From: Neomegalonema perideroedes DSM 15528
GTDB taxonomy: Bacteria; Pseudomonadota; Alphaproteobacteria; Rhodobacterales; Rhodobacteraceae
Direction: 5' to 3'
Assembly (NCBI RefSeq): GCF_000374145.1
Contig: NZ_KB893654.1
Span: 124,001 to 188,000 of the forward strand
Length of the DNA: 64,000 nucleotides
Positions 1-8,013 of the stretch are shown here, in pieces. Made by a program: the position numbers and the translations under genes. Within the stretch, counting starts at the first letter, position 1. Every line of letters starts with the position of its first letter. The notes beneath the pieces were generated by a model. It searched no databases. It was not told where the DNA came from and saw only the letters and a program-made list of their open reading frames with translations.

Positions 1-1
1 G

Positions 2-31
2 GCGCTCATGCGGGGCGAGATCGCCGTTTAA
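2..31 (+). CDS. possible 3' end of an upstream gene (partial)
   Basis: An open frame enters from the left edge and ends at TAA (29-31), reading ALMRGEIAV. With only nine codons the product cannot be named. It is plausible because a terminator-like hairpin on the same strand follows at 141-176, before coaBC. The bases from 32 to 140 show no gene. Confidence 0.3.
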   Translation, partial: ALMRGEIAV

Positions 32-140
32 TCGTTTCGTTTCAGGACATACGCCGCCTGAAGGCGATCCGCCGCGCGCGGATTCGCCCGTCAGGTCAAG
101 ATAAGGGCGGTCCGGCCTGTTTTTCCTTGGCTTTGCGCCG

Positions 141-176
141 AAAGCTTTTCCCGTTCGGCGGGGAAAGGCTTTATTC
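141..176 (+). terminator. putative rho-independent terminator
   Basis: Arms AAAGCTTTTCCCG and CGGGGAAAGGCTTT pair around a TTCGG loop with one bulged G and one G-T pair. The U-stretch after it is short (TTTATT). It would end the transcript of the gene cut by the left edge and lies about 60 bases before coaBC. Confidence 0.45.
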
Positions 177-236
177 TGCCCGCGAATCGCGCCGGGGCGG
201 GGAAGACGGGACCAGAGGGCGGGAGCAGAGGGCCGG

Positions 237-1499
237 ATGATCTATGGAAAGCGCATTCTCTTGATCGTCGGGGGCGGCGTGGCCGCCTTCAAGGCGATCG
301 AGACCCTGCGGCTGCTCCGCGAGCGGGGCGCCGAGATCCGTTGCGTGCTGACCAAGGCGGGCGGCGAATTCGTCACGCCTTTGTCTCTGGGGGCGCTCTC
401 CGGAAGCAAGGTGCATCAGGATCTCTTCGACCTCACCGCCGAGGCCGAAATGGGCCATATCCAGCTCTCGCGCTGGTCGGATCTGGTGCTGGTGGTTCCG
501 GCCACCGCCGATTTCATGGCCAAGATGGCCCAAGGCCGCGCCGACGACCTCGCCTCCACCTTGGTCCTCGCCACGGATAAGCCGGTGATGATCGCCCCCG
601 CGATGAACGTCCGCATGTGGGAGCATCCCGCCACGCGGCGCAATCTGGAGATCCTCCGCCGCGACAACGTCAAGGTGGTCGGCCCCAACGCCGGAGAAAT
701 GGCCTGCGGGGAATACGGCTATGGGCGGCTCTCCGAGCCTGAGGAGATCGCCAAGGCGGTGGTGGGGCATTTCCTGCGCCGCTCGCGGGCGCAGAGGCTC
801 AAGGGCATGCGGATCGTGGTCACCTCCGGCCCCACCCGCGAGTCCATCGACCCGGTGCGCTACATCTCGAATCATTCCTCCGGCAAACAGGGCGTGGCGG
901 TGGCCGAGGCTCTGGCGCGGCGCGGCGCCGAGGTGATCTTCGTCACCGGACCCGCCGAATTCGACTCGCCTGAGGGCTGCCACGTCGAGCGCGTCACCAC
1001 GGCGGAGGAGATGCTCCGCGCCGTGATGGACGCCCTTCCGGCCGAGGCCATGGTGGCCGCCGCCGCCGTCGCCGATTGGCGCATGGAGCGGCCCGGCGAA
1101 AACAAGATGAAGAAAGACGGCCAAGGCGGCGCCCAGATGCTGCGGCTGGTCGAGAATCCCGACATCCTCGCGCGGGTTTCGGCTCTGGGGCCGCCGCTGA
1201 GGCCCAAGCTGGTGGTGGGCTTCGCCGCCGAGACCACCGACGTGGTGAATTACGCCCGCGCCAAACGCGCCCGCAAAGGCTGCGACTGGATCGTGGCCAA
1301 CGACGTCTCTCCGGCGACGGGGATCATGGGCGGCGATGAAAACGCCGTGGTGCTGGTCACCGCCGAGGATGAGGAGCCATGGCCGCGCCTCTCCAAGCGC
1401 GAGGTGGGCGACCGCCTCGCCGAGCGCATGACTTCGGCGCTGATCGGCGCGGCGCGGGCCGAGGCCGCCGCCGCTCTGGAGAAGGACGGATTCGCATGA
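237..1499 (+). CDS. coaBC: bifunctional phosphopantothenoylcysteine decarboxylase / phosphopantothenate-cysteine ligase
   Basis: Carries out two successive steps of coenzyme A synthesis: joining cysteine to 4'-phosphopantothenate, then decarboxylating to 4'-phosphopantetheine. The N-terminal flavoprotein (CoaC, about residues 1-180) shows the glycine-rich GGGVAAFKA, the active-site His75 (GHIQL), the PAMNVRMW motif (121-128) and Cys157 in [10 protein letters not shown]. The C-terminal CoaB half starts near 190 with [14 protein letters not shown] and NHSSGKQG. The 420-aa length is normal. The start is the ATG at 237. It overlaps dut by four bases (ATGA), so the two are probably translated together; coaBC-dut adjacency is common in proteobacteria. 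Confidence 0.97.
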   Translation: MIYGKRILLIVGGGVAAFKAIETLRLLRERGAEIRCVLTKAGGEFVTPLSLGALSGSKVHQDLFDLTAEAEMGHIQLSRWSDLVLVVPATADFMAKMAQGRADDLASTLVLATDKPVMIAPAMNVRMWEHPATRRNLEILRRDNVKVVGPNAGEMACGEYGYGRLSEPEEIAKAVVGHFLRRSRAQRLKGMRIVVTSGPTRESIDPVRYISNHSSGKQGVAVAEALARRGAEVIFVTGPAEFDSPEGCHVERVTTAEEMLRAVMDALPAEAMVAAAAVADWRMERPGENKMKKDGQGGAQMLRLVENPDILARVSALGPPLRPKLVVGFAAETTDVVNYARAKRARKGCDWIVANDVSPATGIMGGDENAVVLVTAEDEEPWPRLSKREVGDRLAERMTSALIGAARAEAAAALEKDGFA

Positions 1500-1975
1500 C
1501 CGCGCCTTTAGAGGGGCCTGTGGTCCGGGTGAAGCGCCTGCCGCATGGCGTGGGGCTGCCCGCGCCTTTCTACGCCAGCGCCGGAGCGGCGGGCGCCGAC
1601 GTCTGCGCGGCTCTGCCCGAGGGCGCGGCTCTGACGCTGGTGACGGGGGCGCGCAGCCTCGTGCCGACGGGCTTCGCCTTCGCGGTCCCTCCGGGCTGGG
1701 AGATGCAGATCCGCCCGCGTTCGGGGCTGGCGCTGAAACAGGGCGTGACGGTGCTCAACGCCCCCGGCACGCTGGATTCGGATTATCGCGGCGAACTCTT
1801 CGTGCTGCTGATCAACCTCGACAATAGCCCCGCGACCCTCCGGCGCGGCGATCGCATCGCGCAATTGGTGATCGCGCCTGCGCCTCAGGCGCGTTTCGAG
1901 GAGGTCGCGGACCTCGACGCGACCGCGCGCGGAGAGGGGGGCTTCGGCTCCACCGGAATCAGTTTCAAGCTCTGA
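1496..1975 (+). CDS. dut: deoxyuridine 5'-triphosphate nucleotidohydrolase (dUTPase)
   Basis: Hydrolyses dUTP to dUMP and pyrophosphate, keeping uracil out of DNA and supplying dUMP for thymidylate. All five trimeric dUTPase motifs are present in the 159-aa product: AGADVCA (32-38), RPRSGLALK (73-81), [10 protein letters not shown] (91-100), RGDRIAQL (117-124) and [10 protein letters not shown] (145-154). The start chosen is the ATG at 1496 that overlaps the coaBC stop; an upstream in-frame ATG at 1379 lies inside coaBC and would add 39 residues not found in the family. Confidence 0.97.
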   Translation: MTAPLEGPVVRVKRLPHGVGLPAPFYASAGAAGADVCAALPEGAALTLVTGARSLVPTGFAFAVPPGWEMQIRPRSGLALKQGVTVLNAPGTLDSDYRGELFVLLINLDNSPATLRRGDRIAQLVIAPAPQARFEEVADLDATARGEGGFGSTGISFKL

Positions 1976-1979
1976 AGCC

Positions 1980-2873
1980 ATGGATTTTCCGCGCGGACTG
2001 GCCGCCTATCCGATCACGCCTTGCGACGCCTCCGGGCGGGTGGACGCCGCTGCGCTGCGGCGTCTGGTGGGGCGTCTGCGGGCGGCGCAGGTCGATGCGG
2101 TGGGGCTGCTCGGCAGCACCGGGACTTATCTCTATCTCAGCCGCGCGGAGCGTCGCCGCGCCATAGAGGCCGCTCTCGAAGAGGGAACGGGCGGCGCGCC
2201 TCTGCTGGTCGGAATCGGGGCGCTCCGCACCGACGAGGCGGTGAAGCTGACTCAGGACGCCAAGGCCGCCGGCGCCGATTTCGGGCTTCTGGCCATGGCC
2301 AGCTACACGCCGCTGACCGAGGCGGAGGTCTTCGAACATTACGTCACGGTGGCGCGGGAGGGCGGCTTGCCGCTCTGCGTCTACGACAATCCCGCCGCGA
2401 CTCATTTCGCCTTCACGCCGGAGCTTCTGGCGCGGCTGGCGCAGGAGCCGGGAATCGTGGCGGCGAAGAGCCCCGCGGCTTCGGCGGCGGATCAGCTCGC
2501 GGGGCTGCGGCCCCGGTTGAAGGCGGGGTTTTCGCTCGGCTATAGCGGCGATTGGGCCACCACCGAGGCGATGATCTCCGGCGCGGAGATCTGGCATAGC
2601 GTCCTCGGCGGGATTCTGCCGCTCGCTTGCGGAAGGATCACGGCGGCGGTCCGGCGCGGAGATTTCGCCGAAGCCCGGCGCCTCGACGCGGAGCTGGCGG
2701 CGATCTGGGCGCTCTTTTGCGAATTGGGGAGTCTGCGGGCGGTCTTCGCCATGGCGGATCTGCTGGGGATCGCCTCGGCCGCGCCGCCGCGTCCGATTCT
2801 GCCTCTGGCGGGCGAGGCGCTGGCGCGCGTGAAGGCGGCGCTGGAGGCCCTGCCTGAGGATCTCAGAGGCTGA
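1980..2873 (+). CDS. dihydrodipicolinate synthase/N-acetylneuraminate lyase family aldolase
   Basis: A 297-aa class I aldolase-type TIM barrel. The Schiff-base lysine (Lys163, in VAAKSP) and the active-site tyrosine (Tyr135, in CVYDNP) are in the right places. The substrate-binding loop reads GSTGTYLYL (45-53) instead of the GTTGES of true DapA, so it is probably not the lysine-pathway enzyme; the substrate (a pyruvate aldol or sugar acid) is unknown. It starts four bases after the dut stop, suggesting one transcript with coaBC-dut. Its stop TGA abuts the stop of the convergent flavin reductase gene, giving TGATCA with no spacer. Confidence 0.85.
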   Translation: MDFPRGLAAYPITPCDASGRVDAAALRRLVGRLRAAQVDAVGLLGSTGTYLYLSRAERRRAIEAALEEGTGGAPLLVGIGALRTDEAVKLTQDAKAAGADFGLLAMASYTPLTEAEVFEHYVTVAREGGLPLCVYDNPAATHFAFTPELLARLAQEPGIVAAKSPAASAADQLAGLRPRLKAGFSLGYSGDWATTEAMISGAEIWHSVLGGILPLACGRITAAVRRGDFAEARRLDAELAAIWALFCELGSLRAVFAMADLLGIASAAPPRPILPLAGEALARVKAALEALPEDLRG

Positions 2874-3368
2874 TCAGCCCTTGGCCAACCCCGCATAGCC
2901 GCCGAAATAGAGCAGCGGATCGCCCGGAGCCTGCGCCACATGCAGCACCCGGCCCAGAATGATCAGATGATCTCCGCCGCCGACCACGTCATAGGGCGCG
3001 CAGACCATCCGCGCCAAAGCGCCCGGCAGGACGGGCGCGCCCTCCCAAAGCTCGAAATCGCCCTCCTGAGCCTCCGGCGCGCGGGAATAGCGCTGCGAGG
3101 CCTCGCGCTGATCCGCTGAGAGGACGCTGAAGGCGAAGCGGTCCGCCGTCAGAAAGGCCTCGGCGGTGCGGGCGGTCTTGTCGAGGCAGAAGAGCGCCAA
3201 AGGCGGATCCAGCGACACCGAGGTCAGAGAATTGATCGTCACCGCGAGGGTTTCGCCCTTGGCGTCGCGGCAGGCGGCGACGGCCACGCCGGTGGCGAAA
3301 CGTCCGAAGGCGTCGCGGAAGGCGCGCGGATCCACGCCCGGCGCCTGAATGTCGAAATCTGCGGTCAT
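2874..3368 (-). CDS. flavin reductase family protein (FMN-binding split barrel)
   Basis: A 164-aa flavin reductase-like protein of the kind that supplies reduced FMN or FAD to a monooxygenase, or acts as a stand-alone reductase. Visible family features are the N-terminal FRDAFGRFATGVAVAA, the flavin-contacting INSLTSVSLDPPLALFCL stretch and a C-terminal GDHLIILGRV. The ATG at 3368 is chosen because AGGAG lies nine bases before it; the frame can also start at a TTG one codon earlier. No partner oxygenase is next to it. Confidence 0.87.
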   Translation of the reverse strand: MTADFDIQAPGVDPRAFRDAFGRFATGVAVAACRDAKGETLAVTINSLTSVSLDPPLALFCLDKTARTAEAFLTADRFAFSVLSADQREASQRYSRAPEAQEGDFELWEGAPVLPGALARMVCAPYDVVGGGDHLIILGRVLHVAQAPGDPLLYFGGYAGLAKG

Positions 3369-3452
3369 CAAGAAGGCTCCTGAGCCTGAAGCGTGATCTG
3401 AAAACTTGGGAGAGGTTTTCGGATGAATCGCGCGTCAGATAAAGAAACTAAG

Positions 3453-4922
3453 TCAACTGAGCTTATCGCCGATCAGGAATTGCAGCGCTTTGTCGAGCCG
3501 CAGATGCGGCGGGCCTTCGCCCTCGCGCCATTCGAGCCGCGGCGGCGCGAAGCGCATGAAGCGATATTCCGCCCCGAGCCAGCCCGCGCCCGGCGTCGCC
3601 TGAGGATCCCGGGCGGCCCGACGCGCCGCCTCGACGATCTCGGCGGGGTTCTCGGGCAATTCGCCGGGATAGAGGGCGGCCTCTTCTCCGGTCTCCAGCA
3701 GGCGGCCCCGCACGCAATGGAGAATCCGCCCGTCGCGTTTGACGTCCTGCTCGACGGTGGCCCGCAGCGAGGCCAGAGCCAGAGACTCCACCTCGGCGCC
3801 GCGATAGGCCGCGCGCTCTAAGCTTTCAGCCAGCAGCGCCTTGAGGATGGCCGTCAGGCGCGGATGCTGGGTGTGATGCACGTGATCGGCTTTGGTGGCG
3901 GCGAAGAGGATCTTCTCGACCCGCTTGGCTCCGAGCAGGCTCAGCAGCCAGCTGTTCGGGCCGGGGCGGAAACAAGCGAGGATCTCGGCCATGGCCTCCT
4001 GAAGATCGGCCACGGCGGCGGGTCCGGCGTCGATGGCCGCGAGGGCGTCCACGAGGACCACCTGGCGGTCCAGCTTGGCGAAATGGTCGCGGAAGAAGGG
4101 CTTCACCACATGGCGCTTATAGGCCTCGAAACGGGTCTCCATCAGTCGCCCGAAGCTCTCGGCGGGGGGACGTCCGCCTTCCTCCGGCACGGGCAGAGGC
4201 GCGAAGGTCACCGCCGGAGAGCCCGCGAAATCGCCCGGCATGAGGAAGCGCCCCGGACCCACCGCCGAAAGCCCCAATTTCCGACTCGCCTGAAGATAGG
4301 CCGCGAAACGCTCGGCGGCCTCTTTGGCGAGGGATTCGTCCGCAGGCCCGGCGGGGTCGAGAGTCTCCAGAAAAGCGAGCCATGGCGCGGCGGCGGCGGC
4401 GCGTTCGGGGCGTCGGGAGGCGGTCAGGCTGGCGCGAGCCCATTGGGCGTAGCTCTGGTTCAGCAAAGGCAGATCCAGCAGCCATTCGCCGGGATAGTCC
4501 ACGATGTCGAGATGCAAGGTCGAAGGCCCCGCCAGAGCCTGAGTCAGCCCCGCCAGAAGCCCCGTCGGCTTATAGCGGATCGAGACGCGCAGCTGGCTGA
4601 TCTGGCGGGTGGAATCCGGCCAGCTCGGTTCGGGGGCGTAGAGCGCGGCGCGATGGGCCTCGTAATCGAAGCGCGGGGCCTCCGGATTGGGCTGAGGCCG
4701 CAGCATGGCGGCTTCGATGCGGCCTTCGGCGGCGGCGTCGAGCAAGGTCATGCGGCCGCGCTGGAGCAGATTCGCCACCAGAGCCGTGATGAACACGGTT
4801 TTTCCCGCGCGGCTCAGCCCCGTGACGCCCAGACGAATGCTCGGCTCGAAGCTTTCGCCGATGCGCCTTTGCGTGTTCTCGACGCTGCGCAAAAGGCCGT
4901 CCGTCCAATCCGCGAGGCTCAT
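3453..4922 (-). CDS. ycjX: YcjX family P-loop GTPase-like protein
   Basis: A 489-aa YcjX-type protein of unknown role, in other bacteria often under stress control and beside a DUF697 membrane protein (no such neighbour here). Walker A is GLSRAGKT (35-42). Family blocks include IVDYPGEWLLDLPLL, a DSLA/KEAAERF helix region, the FAPLP segment, the long helix ending FFRDHFAKLDRQVVLVD, and KILFAATKADHVHH. The frame stays open far upstream to 5996, but the ATG at 4922 gives the family N-terminus, and the upstream part lies antisense to the FAD oxidoreductase gene. Confidence 0.92.
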   Translation of the reverse strand: MSLADWTDGLLRSVENTQRRIGESFEPSIRLGVTGLSRAGKTVFITALVANLLQRGRMTLLDAAAEGRIEAAMLRPQPNPEAPRFDYEAHRAALYAPEPSWPDSTRQISQLRVSIRYKPTGLLAGLTQALAGPSTLHLDIVDYPGEWLLDLPLLNQSYAQWARASLTASRRPERAAAAAPWLAFLETLDPAGPADESLAKEAAERFAAYLQASRKLGLSAVGPGRFLMPGDFAGSPAVTFAPLPVPEEGGRPPAESFGRLMETRFEAYKRHVVKPFFRDHFAKLDRQVVLVDALAAIDAGPAAVADLQEAMAEILACFRPGPNSWLLSLLGAKRVEKILFAATKADHVHHTQHPRLTAILKALLAESLERAAYRGAEVESLALASLRATVEQDVKRDGRILHCVRGRLLETGEEAALYPGELPENPAEIVEAARRAARDPQATPGAGWLGAEYRFMRFAPPRLEWREGEGPPHLRLDKALQFLIGDKLS

Positions 4923-4994
4923 GCCGTTTTTTCTCCTTGGCTCCGCCGTGAGATATAAGCGCTTTGGGGGGCGTTTTGCGAGAGGGGCGGGCGG

Positions 4995-6095
4995 ATGGAG
5001 AGCTATGAAGTCGGGACGGCGGTGATCGGCGCCGGTGTCGTGGGGCTGGCGGTCGCGGCGGAATTGGCCCGGCGCGGGCGCGAAGTTTGGATTCTGGAGC
5101 GCGGCGCGCGCTGGGGCGCCGAGACCAGTTCGCGCAATTCCGAGGTGATCCACGCCGGAATCTATAATCCGCCCGAGAGCCTCAAGACGCGGCTCTGCGT
5201 CGAGGGGCGGCGGAGGCTCTACGCATGGGCCGAAGCGCGGGGCGTAGGGCATCGCAAATGCGGCAAGCTCATCCTCGCCGCCGAGCCGGAGGAGGAACCC
5301 GCTCTGGCGGCTCTGGCCGAGCGGGCGGCGGCCAACGGCGTGGCGTTGGAGCCTCTGACGGGGACGCAGGCCCAAGCCCTCGCGCCGGGGCTGAGGGCGC
5401 GGGCGGCGCTGTTCTCGCCGGAGACGGGGATTCTCGATTCGCATGGCTTTATGGAATCGCTGCTGGCTGAGGCCGAGGCTCATGGCGCGATCCTCGCCTT
5501 GCGGAGCGAGGCGCGGGGCGGAGCCGCCCGCGCGGACGGGCGCTTCGATCTCGATCTCGGCGAGACGCGGCTCGTCGCGCGGGAGGTCGTGAACGCGGCG
5601 GGCTTGGGGGCTCAGGCTCTGGCGCGGCGGATCGAGGGGCGCGGCGGAGAGGCTCCGCCTCTGGTGGTGCGGATGGGGCGTTATTTCGCGCTGGCAGGGC
5701 GCTCGCCTTTCAGCCGGCTGATCTATCCCGTTCCGCCCGTCGGAGGCTTGGGCGTTCATCTGACGCTGGATCTCGGCGGGCGCGCGAAATTCGGGCCGGA
5801 CGTGGGGCCTGCGCTGCAAGATCCCGAAGCTCTGGATTATCGCGTCGATCCCGCCTTGGGGCCGGTCTTCGAGGCCGCCGTGCGCCGCTGGTGGCCGGGC
5901 TTGCCCGAGGGCGCCTTGCAGCCGGATTCCTCCGGCGCGCGGCCCAAGCTCTCGGCCAAAGGCGAGGATTTCCGCATCGAGGGGGCCGAGACCCATGGCC
6001 TGCCCGGCTGGATCGACCTCTTCGGGATCGAGTCGCCCGGCCTGACCTCCGCCCTCGCGCTGGCGGAGCTGGTCGCGGAGAAGCTGGAGGCTTGA
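4995..6095 (+). CDS. FAD-dependent oxidoreductase (L-2-hydroxyglutarate oxidase-like, DAO family)
   Basis: A 366-aa DAO-family flavoprotein. The Rossmann motif GAGVVGLAVAAEL (12-24) binds the ADP part of FAD, SSRNSEVIHAGIYNPP matches the L-2-hydroxyglutarate oxidase/dehydrogenase group, and the C-terminal GIESPGLTSALALAELV is the second FAD-contact region. Expected chemistry is oxidation of a 2-hydroxy acid to the 2-oxo acid; the exact substrate is inferred. It is divergent from ycjX with about 70 bases between. The ATG at 4995 is preceded by GAGAGGGG. Confidence 0.87.
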   Translation: MESYEVGTAVIGAGVVGLAVAAELARRGREVWILERGARWGAETSSRNSEVIHAGIYNPPESLKTRLCVEGRRRLYAWAEARGVGHRKCGKLILAAEPEEEPALAALAERAAANGVALEPLTGTQAQALAPGLRARAALFSPETGILDSHGFMESLLAEAEAHGAILALRSEARGGAARADGRFDLDLGETRLVAREVVNAAGLGAQALARRIEGRGGEAPPLVVRMGRYFALAGRSPFSRLIYPVPPVGGLGVHLTLDLGGRAKFGPDVGPALQDPEALDYRVDPALGPVFEAAVRRWWPGLPEGALQPDSSGARPKLSAKGEDFRIEGAETHGLPGWIDLFGIESPGLTSALALAELVAEKLEA

Positions 6096-6158
6096 TGCGG
6101 AAACCGCACAAACATCTCAGGAATCCGCATAAGCCGCCCGCCCGGCCCGGCTTGACAC

Positions 6159-6177
6159 ATAAAGATAAGTTTATATG
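6159..6177. promoter_or_regulatory. imperfect AT-rich dyad upstream of metF, possible operator
   Basis: In an otherwise GC-rich gap, the arms ATAAA (6159-6163) and TTTAT (6170-6174) face each other across GATAAG, extended imperfectly to CAT and ATG. A TTGACA hexamer starts at 6152. metF genes of Rhodobacterales are often controlled by ArsR-type regulators sensing S-adenosyl compounds, which bind short AT-rich dyads; the assignment to such a regulator is inference and no regulator gene lies nearby. Confidence 0.4.
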
Positions 6178-6218
6178 GTCGGGAGGGCTCGCCGCCTCAC
6201 CTCCCCTAAGGATTCGCC

Positions 6219-7085
6219 ATGTCCGCGCCTGAAGCCCTCGAAATCTCCTTTGAATATTTCCCGCCCGTCGCCGCGGAGGCGGTCGAGAAATTCGAGGCTC
6301 TGGCCCGTCGGCTGGCGGGCTATCGCCCAAGCTTCGTCTCCGTGACCTATGGCGCGGGCGGCGGCACCCGCGAGCGCACGCTGTCGGTCATCGAGAAGCT
6401 GCGGGCCGTGGCGCCGCCTCCGGTGGCGGGGCATCTGACCGTCTCGGGGGCTTCGCGGGCGCAGACCATGGCGGTGGCGGCGCGCTATCGGGAGCTGGGC
6501 GTGGATCACGTGGTGGCGCTGCGCGGCGATCCGGTCAAGGGCGAGACCCATTTCGCGCCTCATCCCGAGGGCTTCGCTTCGGCGGCGGAATTGGCCGAAG
6601 CGCTCTCCGCCGAGGGCTTCGCCTATGACGTGGCGGGCTACGCCGAGCCTCATCCGGAAAGCCTCGGGGAGGCGGCGGATTGGGCGCATCTCAAGCGCAA
6701 GGCCTCGGGCGCGCGGCGCGTGCTGACGCAATTCGCCTTCGACGACGCGGCCATCGCCCGTTTCCGCGACCGCTGCGTCGCCGAGGGGATTGCGGCGCAA
6801 GTCACGCCGGGGATCATGCCCATCGTGGATTTCGAGCAGCTCTGCAAATTCGCGGCGCGCTGCGGCGCCCGGATTCCGGCCTGGCTGCATGAGGCTTTCG
6901 CCAAGGTCTCGCCGGAGGATAAAGCCGCGCGGCGCGAGCTCGGCGACCGTCTGGCGGCGGAGCAGGTCGACCGCCTGAGGGCGGCGGGCTTCCGGGCCTT
7001 CCATATCTACACGCTGAACCGCGCCGACCCCACCGAGGCGCTTTGCGCCCATCTCGGCCGCGCCCCCGAGGCGGCGGCGGCCTGA
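6219..7085 (+). CDS. metF: 5,10-methylenetetrahydrofolate reductase
   Basis: Reduces 5,10-methylene-THF to 5-methyl-THF for methionine synthesis, with FAD as cofactor. The 288-aa product has the N-terminal ISFEYFPP, the catalytic-region SVTYGAGGGTRERT, the HLTVSGASR strand, the VALRGDPVKG loop and VTPGIMPI, all MetF signatures. The N-terminal Glu of FEYFPP is the expected proton donor. It is a single gene with the dyad above in its leader and a GC-rich hairpin after its stop. Confidence 0.96.
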   Translation: MSAPEALEISFEYFPPVAAEAVEKFEALARRLAGYRPSFVSVTYGAGGGTRERTLSVIEKLRAVAPPPVAGHLTVSGASRAQTMAVAARYRELGVDHVVALRGDPVKGETHFAPHPEGFASAAELAEALSAEGFAYDVAGYAEPHPESLGEAADWAHLKRKASGARRVLTQFAFDDAAIARFRDRCVAEGIAAQVTPGIMPIVDFEQLCKFAARCGARIPAWLHEAFAKVSPEDKAARRELGDRLAAEQVDRLRAAGFRAFHIYTLNRADPTEALCAHLGRAPEAAAA

Positions 7086-7097
7086 GGCTCAGGAGCG

Positions 7098-7123
7098 CCC
7101 CCGCCCGAGGCTGTCGGCGGGGG
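7098..7123. terminator. GC-rich hairpin between convergent metF and the response regulator
   Basis: CCCCCGCC (7098-7105) and GGCGGGGG (7116-7123) pair around a ten-base loop. No clear U-tract follows on either strand, so it is a weak rho-independent terminator candidate for metF. A partial copy of the dispersed repeat follows at about 7127-7156. Confidence 0.35.
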
Positions 7124-7171
7124 AGCCTTCGCCGGCTTCGCCGGAAGGACGCTTTCAGTTTTGATTTTGTC

Positions 7172-7215
7172 GCGCTTTCGCGACGCGAAGCTTGGTCGGC
7201 TTCGCTGGAAAGCGC
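7172..7215 (+). repeat. dispersed structured intergenic repeat, copy 1
   Basis: Outer arms GCGCTTTC (7172-7179) and GAAAGCGC (7208-7215), inner arms GCGAAGC (7185-7191) and GCTTCGC (7199-7205), with an asymmetric internal loop of five bases (GCGAC) on one side and TG on the other. It ends exactly at the stop codon of the response regulator gene. A half copy (GGCTTCGCCGG followed by AAGGACGC) lies just upstream. Confidence 0.85.
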
Positions 7216-7920
7216 TTAACGGCGCAGGATCTCGCTATACAGCGCCTCGCGGGCGGTGAGCGCGGCTTGGGTCCGGCTATGGACTCCGAGCTTGCGCAGG
7301 ATCGCGGTGATATGCGCCTTCACCGTGGTCTCCGCGATGGAGAGGTCGAAGGCGATCTGCTTGTTCAGCTTGCCCGCGCAGACGAGATCCAGAATCCGCA
7401 ATTGCTGCGGCGTGAGCTCGCGCAGCTTTTCGAGGCTGCCCGGCTCGGGGCGGGAATTGCCCGCCGAGGCCGCCAGCCCCTCATAGCCCGGCGGCAGAGC
7501 CACGCCGCCCTCAAGGATCTTGCGCAGCCCGGAGATGATCTGCTCGCGCGGAGCGTTTTTCGGCATGAAGCCCGCCGCCCCCGCCTCGATGGCGCCCGAG
7601 ACGATCCGCGAATCGTCCAGAGCCGACACCACCGCCACCGGCAGATTCGGATGACGCGCCTTCAGCCTCAGCAAGCCGTCGAAGCCCTGCACGTCGGGGA
7701 GGTTGAGATCCAGCAAGGCGGCGTCGGGCCGGAAGCCCGAATCCAGCAGCGCCAGAGCCTCGGTCAGAGAATTGGCCATGCGCGTCGAGCCCGCGCCGAC
7801 CTCGGAGGCCAAAGCCAGACTCAGGGCCTCGCAAAAGAGCGGGTGGTCGTCCACGATCAGGAAAGCGAAGCCCTCGCCTTTGCGCGACGTCTCCGAGTCC
7901 GGTGAGATCTCCGCCATCAT
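7216..7920 (-). CDS. LuxR-family two-component response regulator
   Basis: A 234-aa NarL/FixJ-type regulator. The receiver domain (about 18-135) has the acidic pair Asp24-Asp25, the phosphoacceptor Asp71 (LLDLNLP) and Lys121 (FMPKNA). The C-terminal LuxR helix-turn-helix (about 169-225) reads ELTPQQLRILDLVCAGK, with KQIAFDLSIAETTVKAH for the DNA-contacting helices. No histidine kinase is adjacent, so the signal is unknown (orphan regulator). Two consecutive ATGs open the frame; GAGGAGG fits the first. Confidence 0.92.
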   Translation of the reverse strand: MMAEISPDSETSRKGEGFAFLIVDDHPLFCEALSLALASEVGAGSTRMANSLTEALALLDSGFRPDAALLDLNLPDVQGFDGLLRLKARHPNLPVAVVSALDDSRIVSGAIEAGAAGFMPKNAPREQIISGLRKILEGGVALPPGYEGLAASAGNSRPEPGSLEKLRELTPQQLRILDLVCAGKLNKQIAFDLSIAETTVKAHITAILRKLGVHSRTQAALTAREALYSEILRR

Positions 7921-8013
7921 CTGCCGCCTCCTCGGGATTCAAGAAGGGCCAGCATAAAGGCTCTGAGACGATTTGTCCGCCGCGACCAAAGGCTCACCGG
8001 ACGGCTCGGGGAT

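Noticed and set aside
4923-5996. Upstream extension of the ycjX frame
   Set aside because: Antisense to the FAD oxidoreductase gene; the YcjX family N-terminus starts at the ATG at 4922.
6096-6218. SAM riboswitch ahead of metF
   Set aside because: The gap shows no conserved SAM-II or SAH aptamer elements, only a short dyad.
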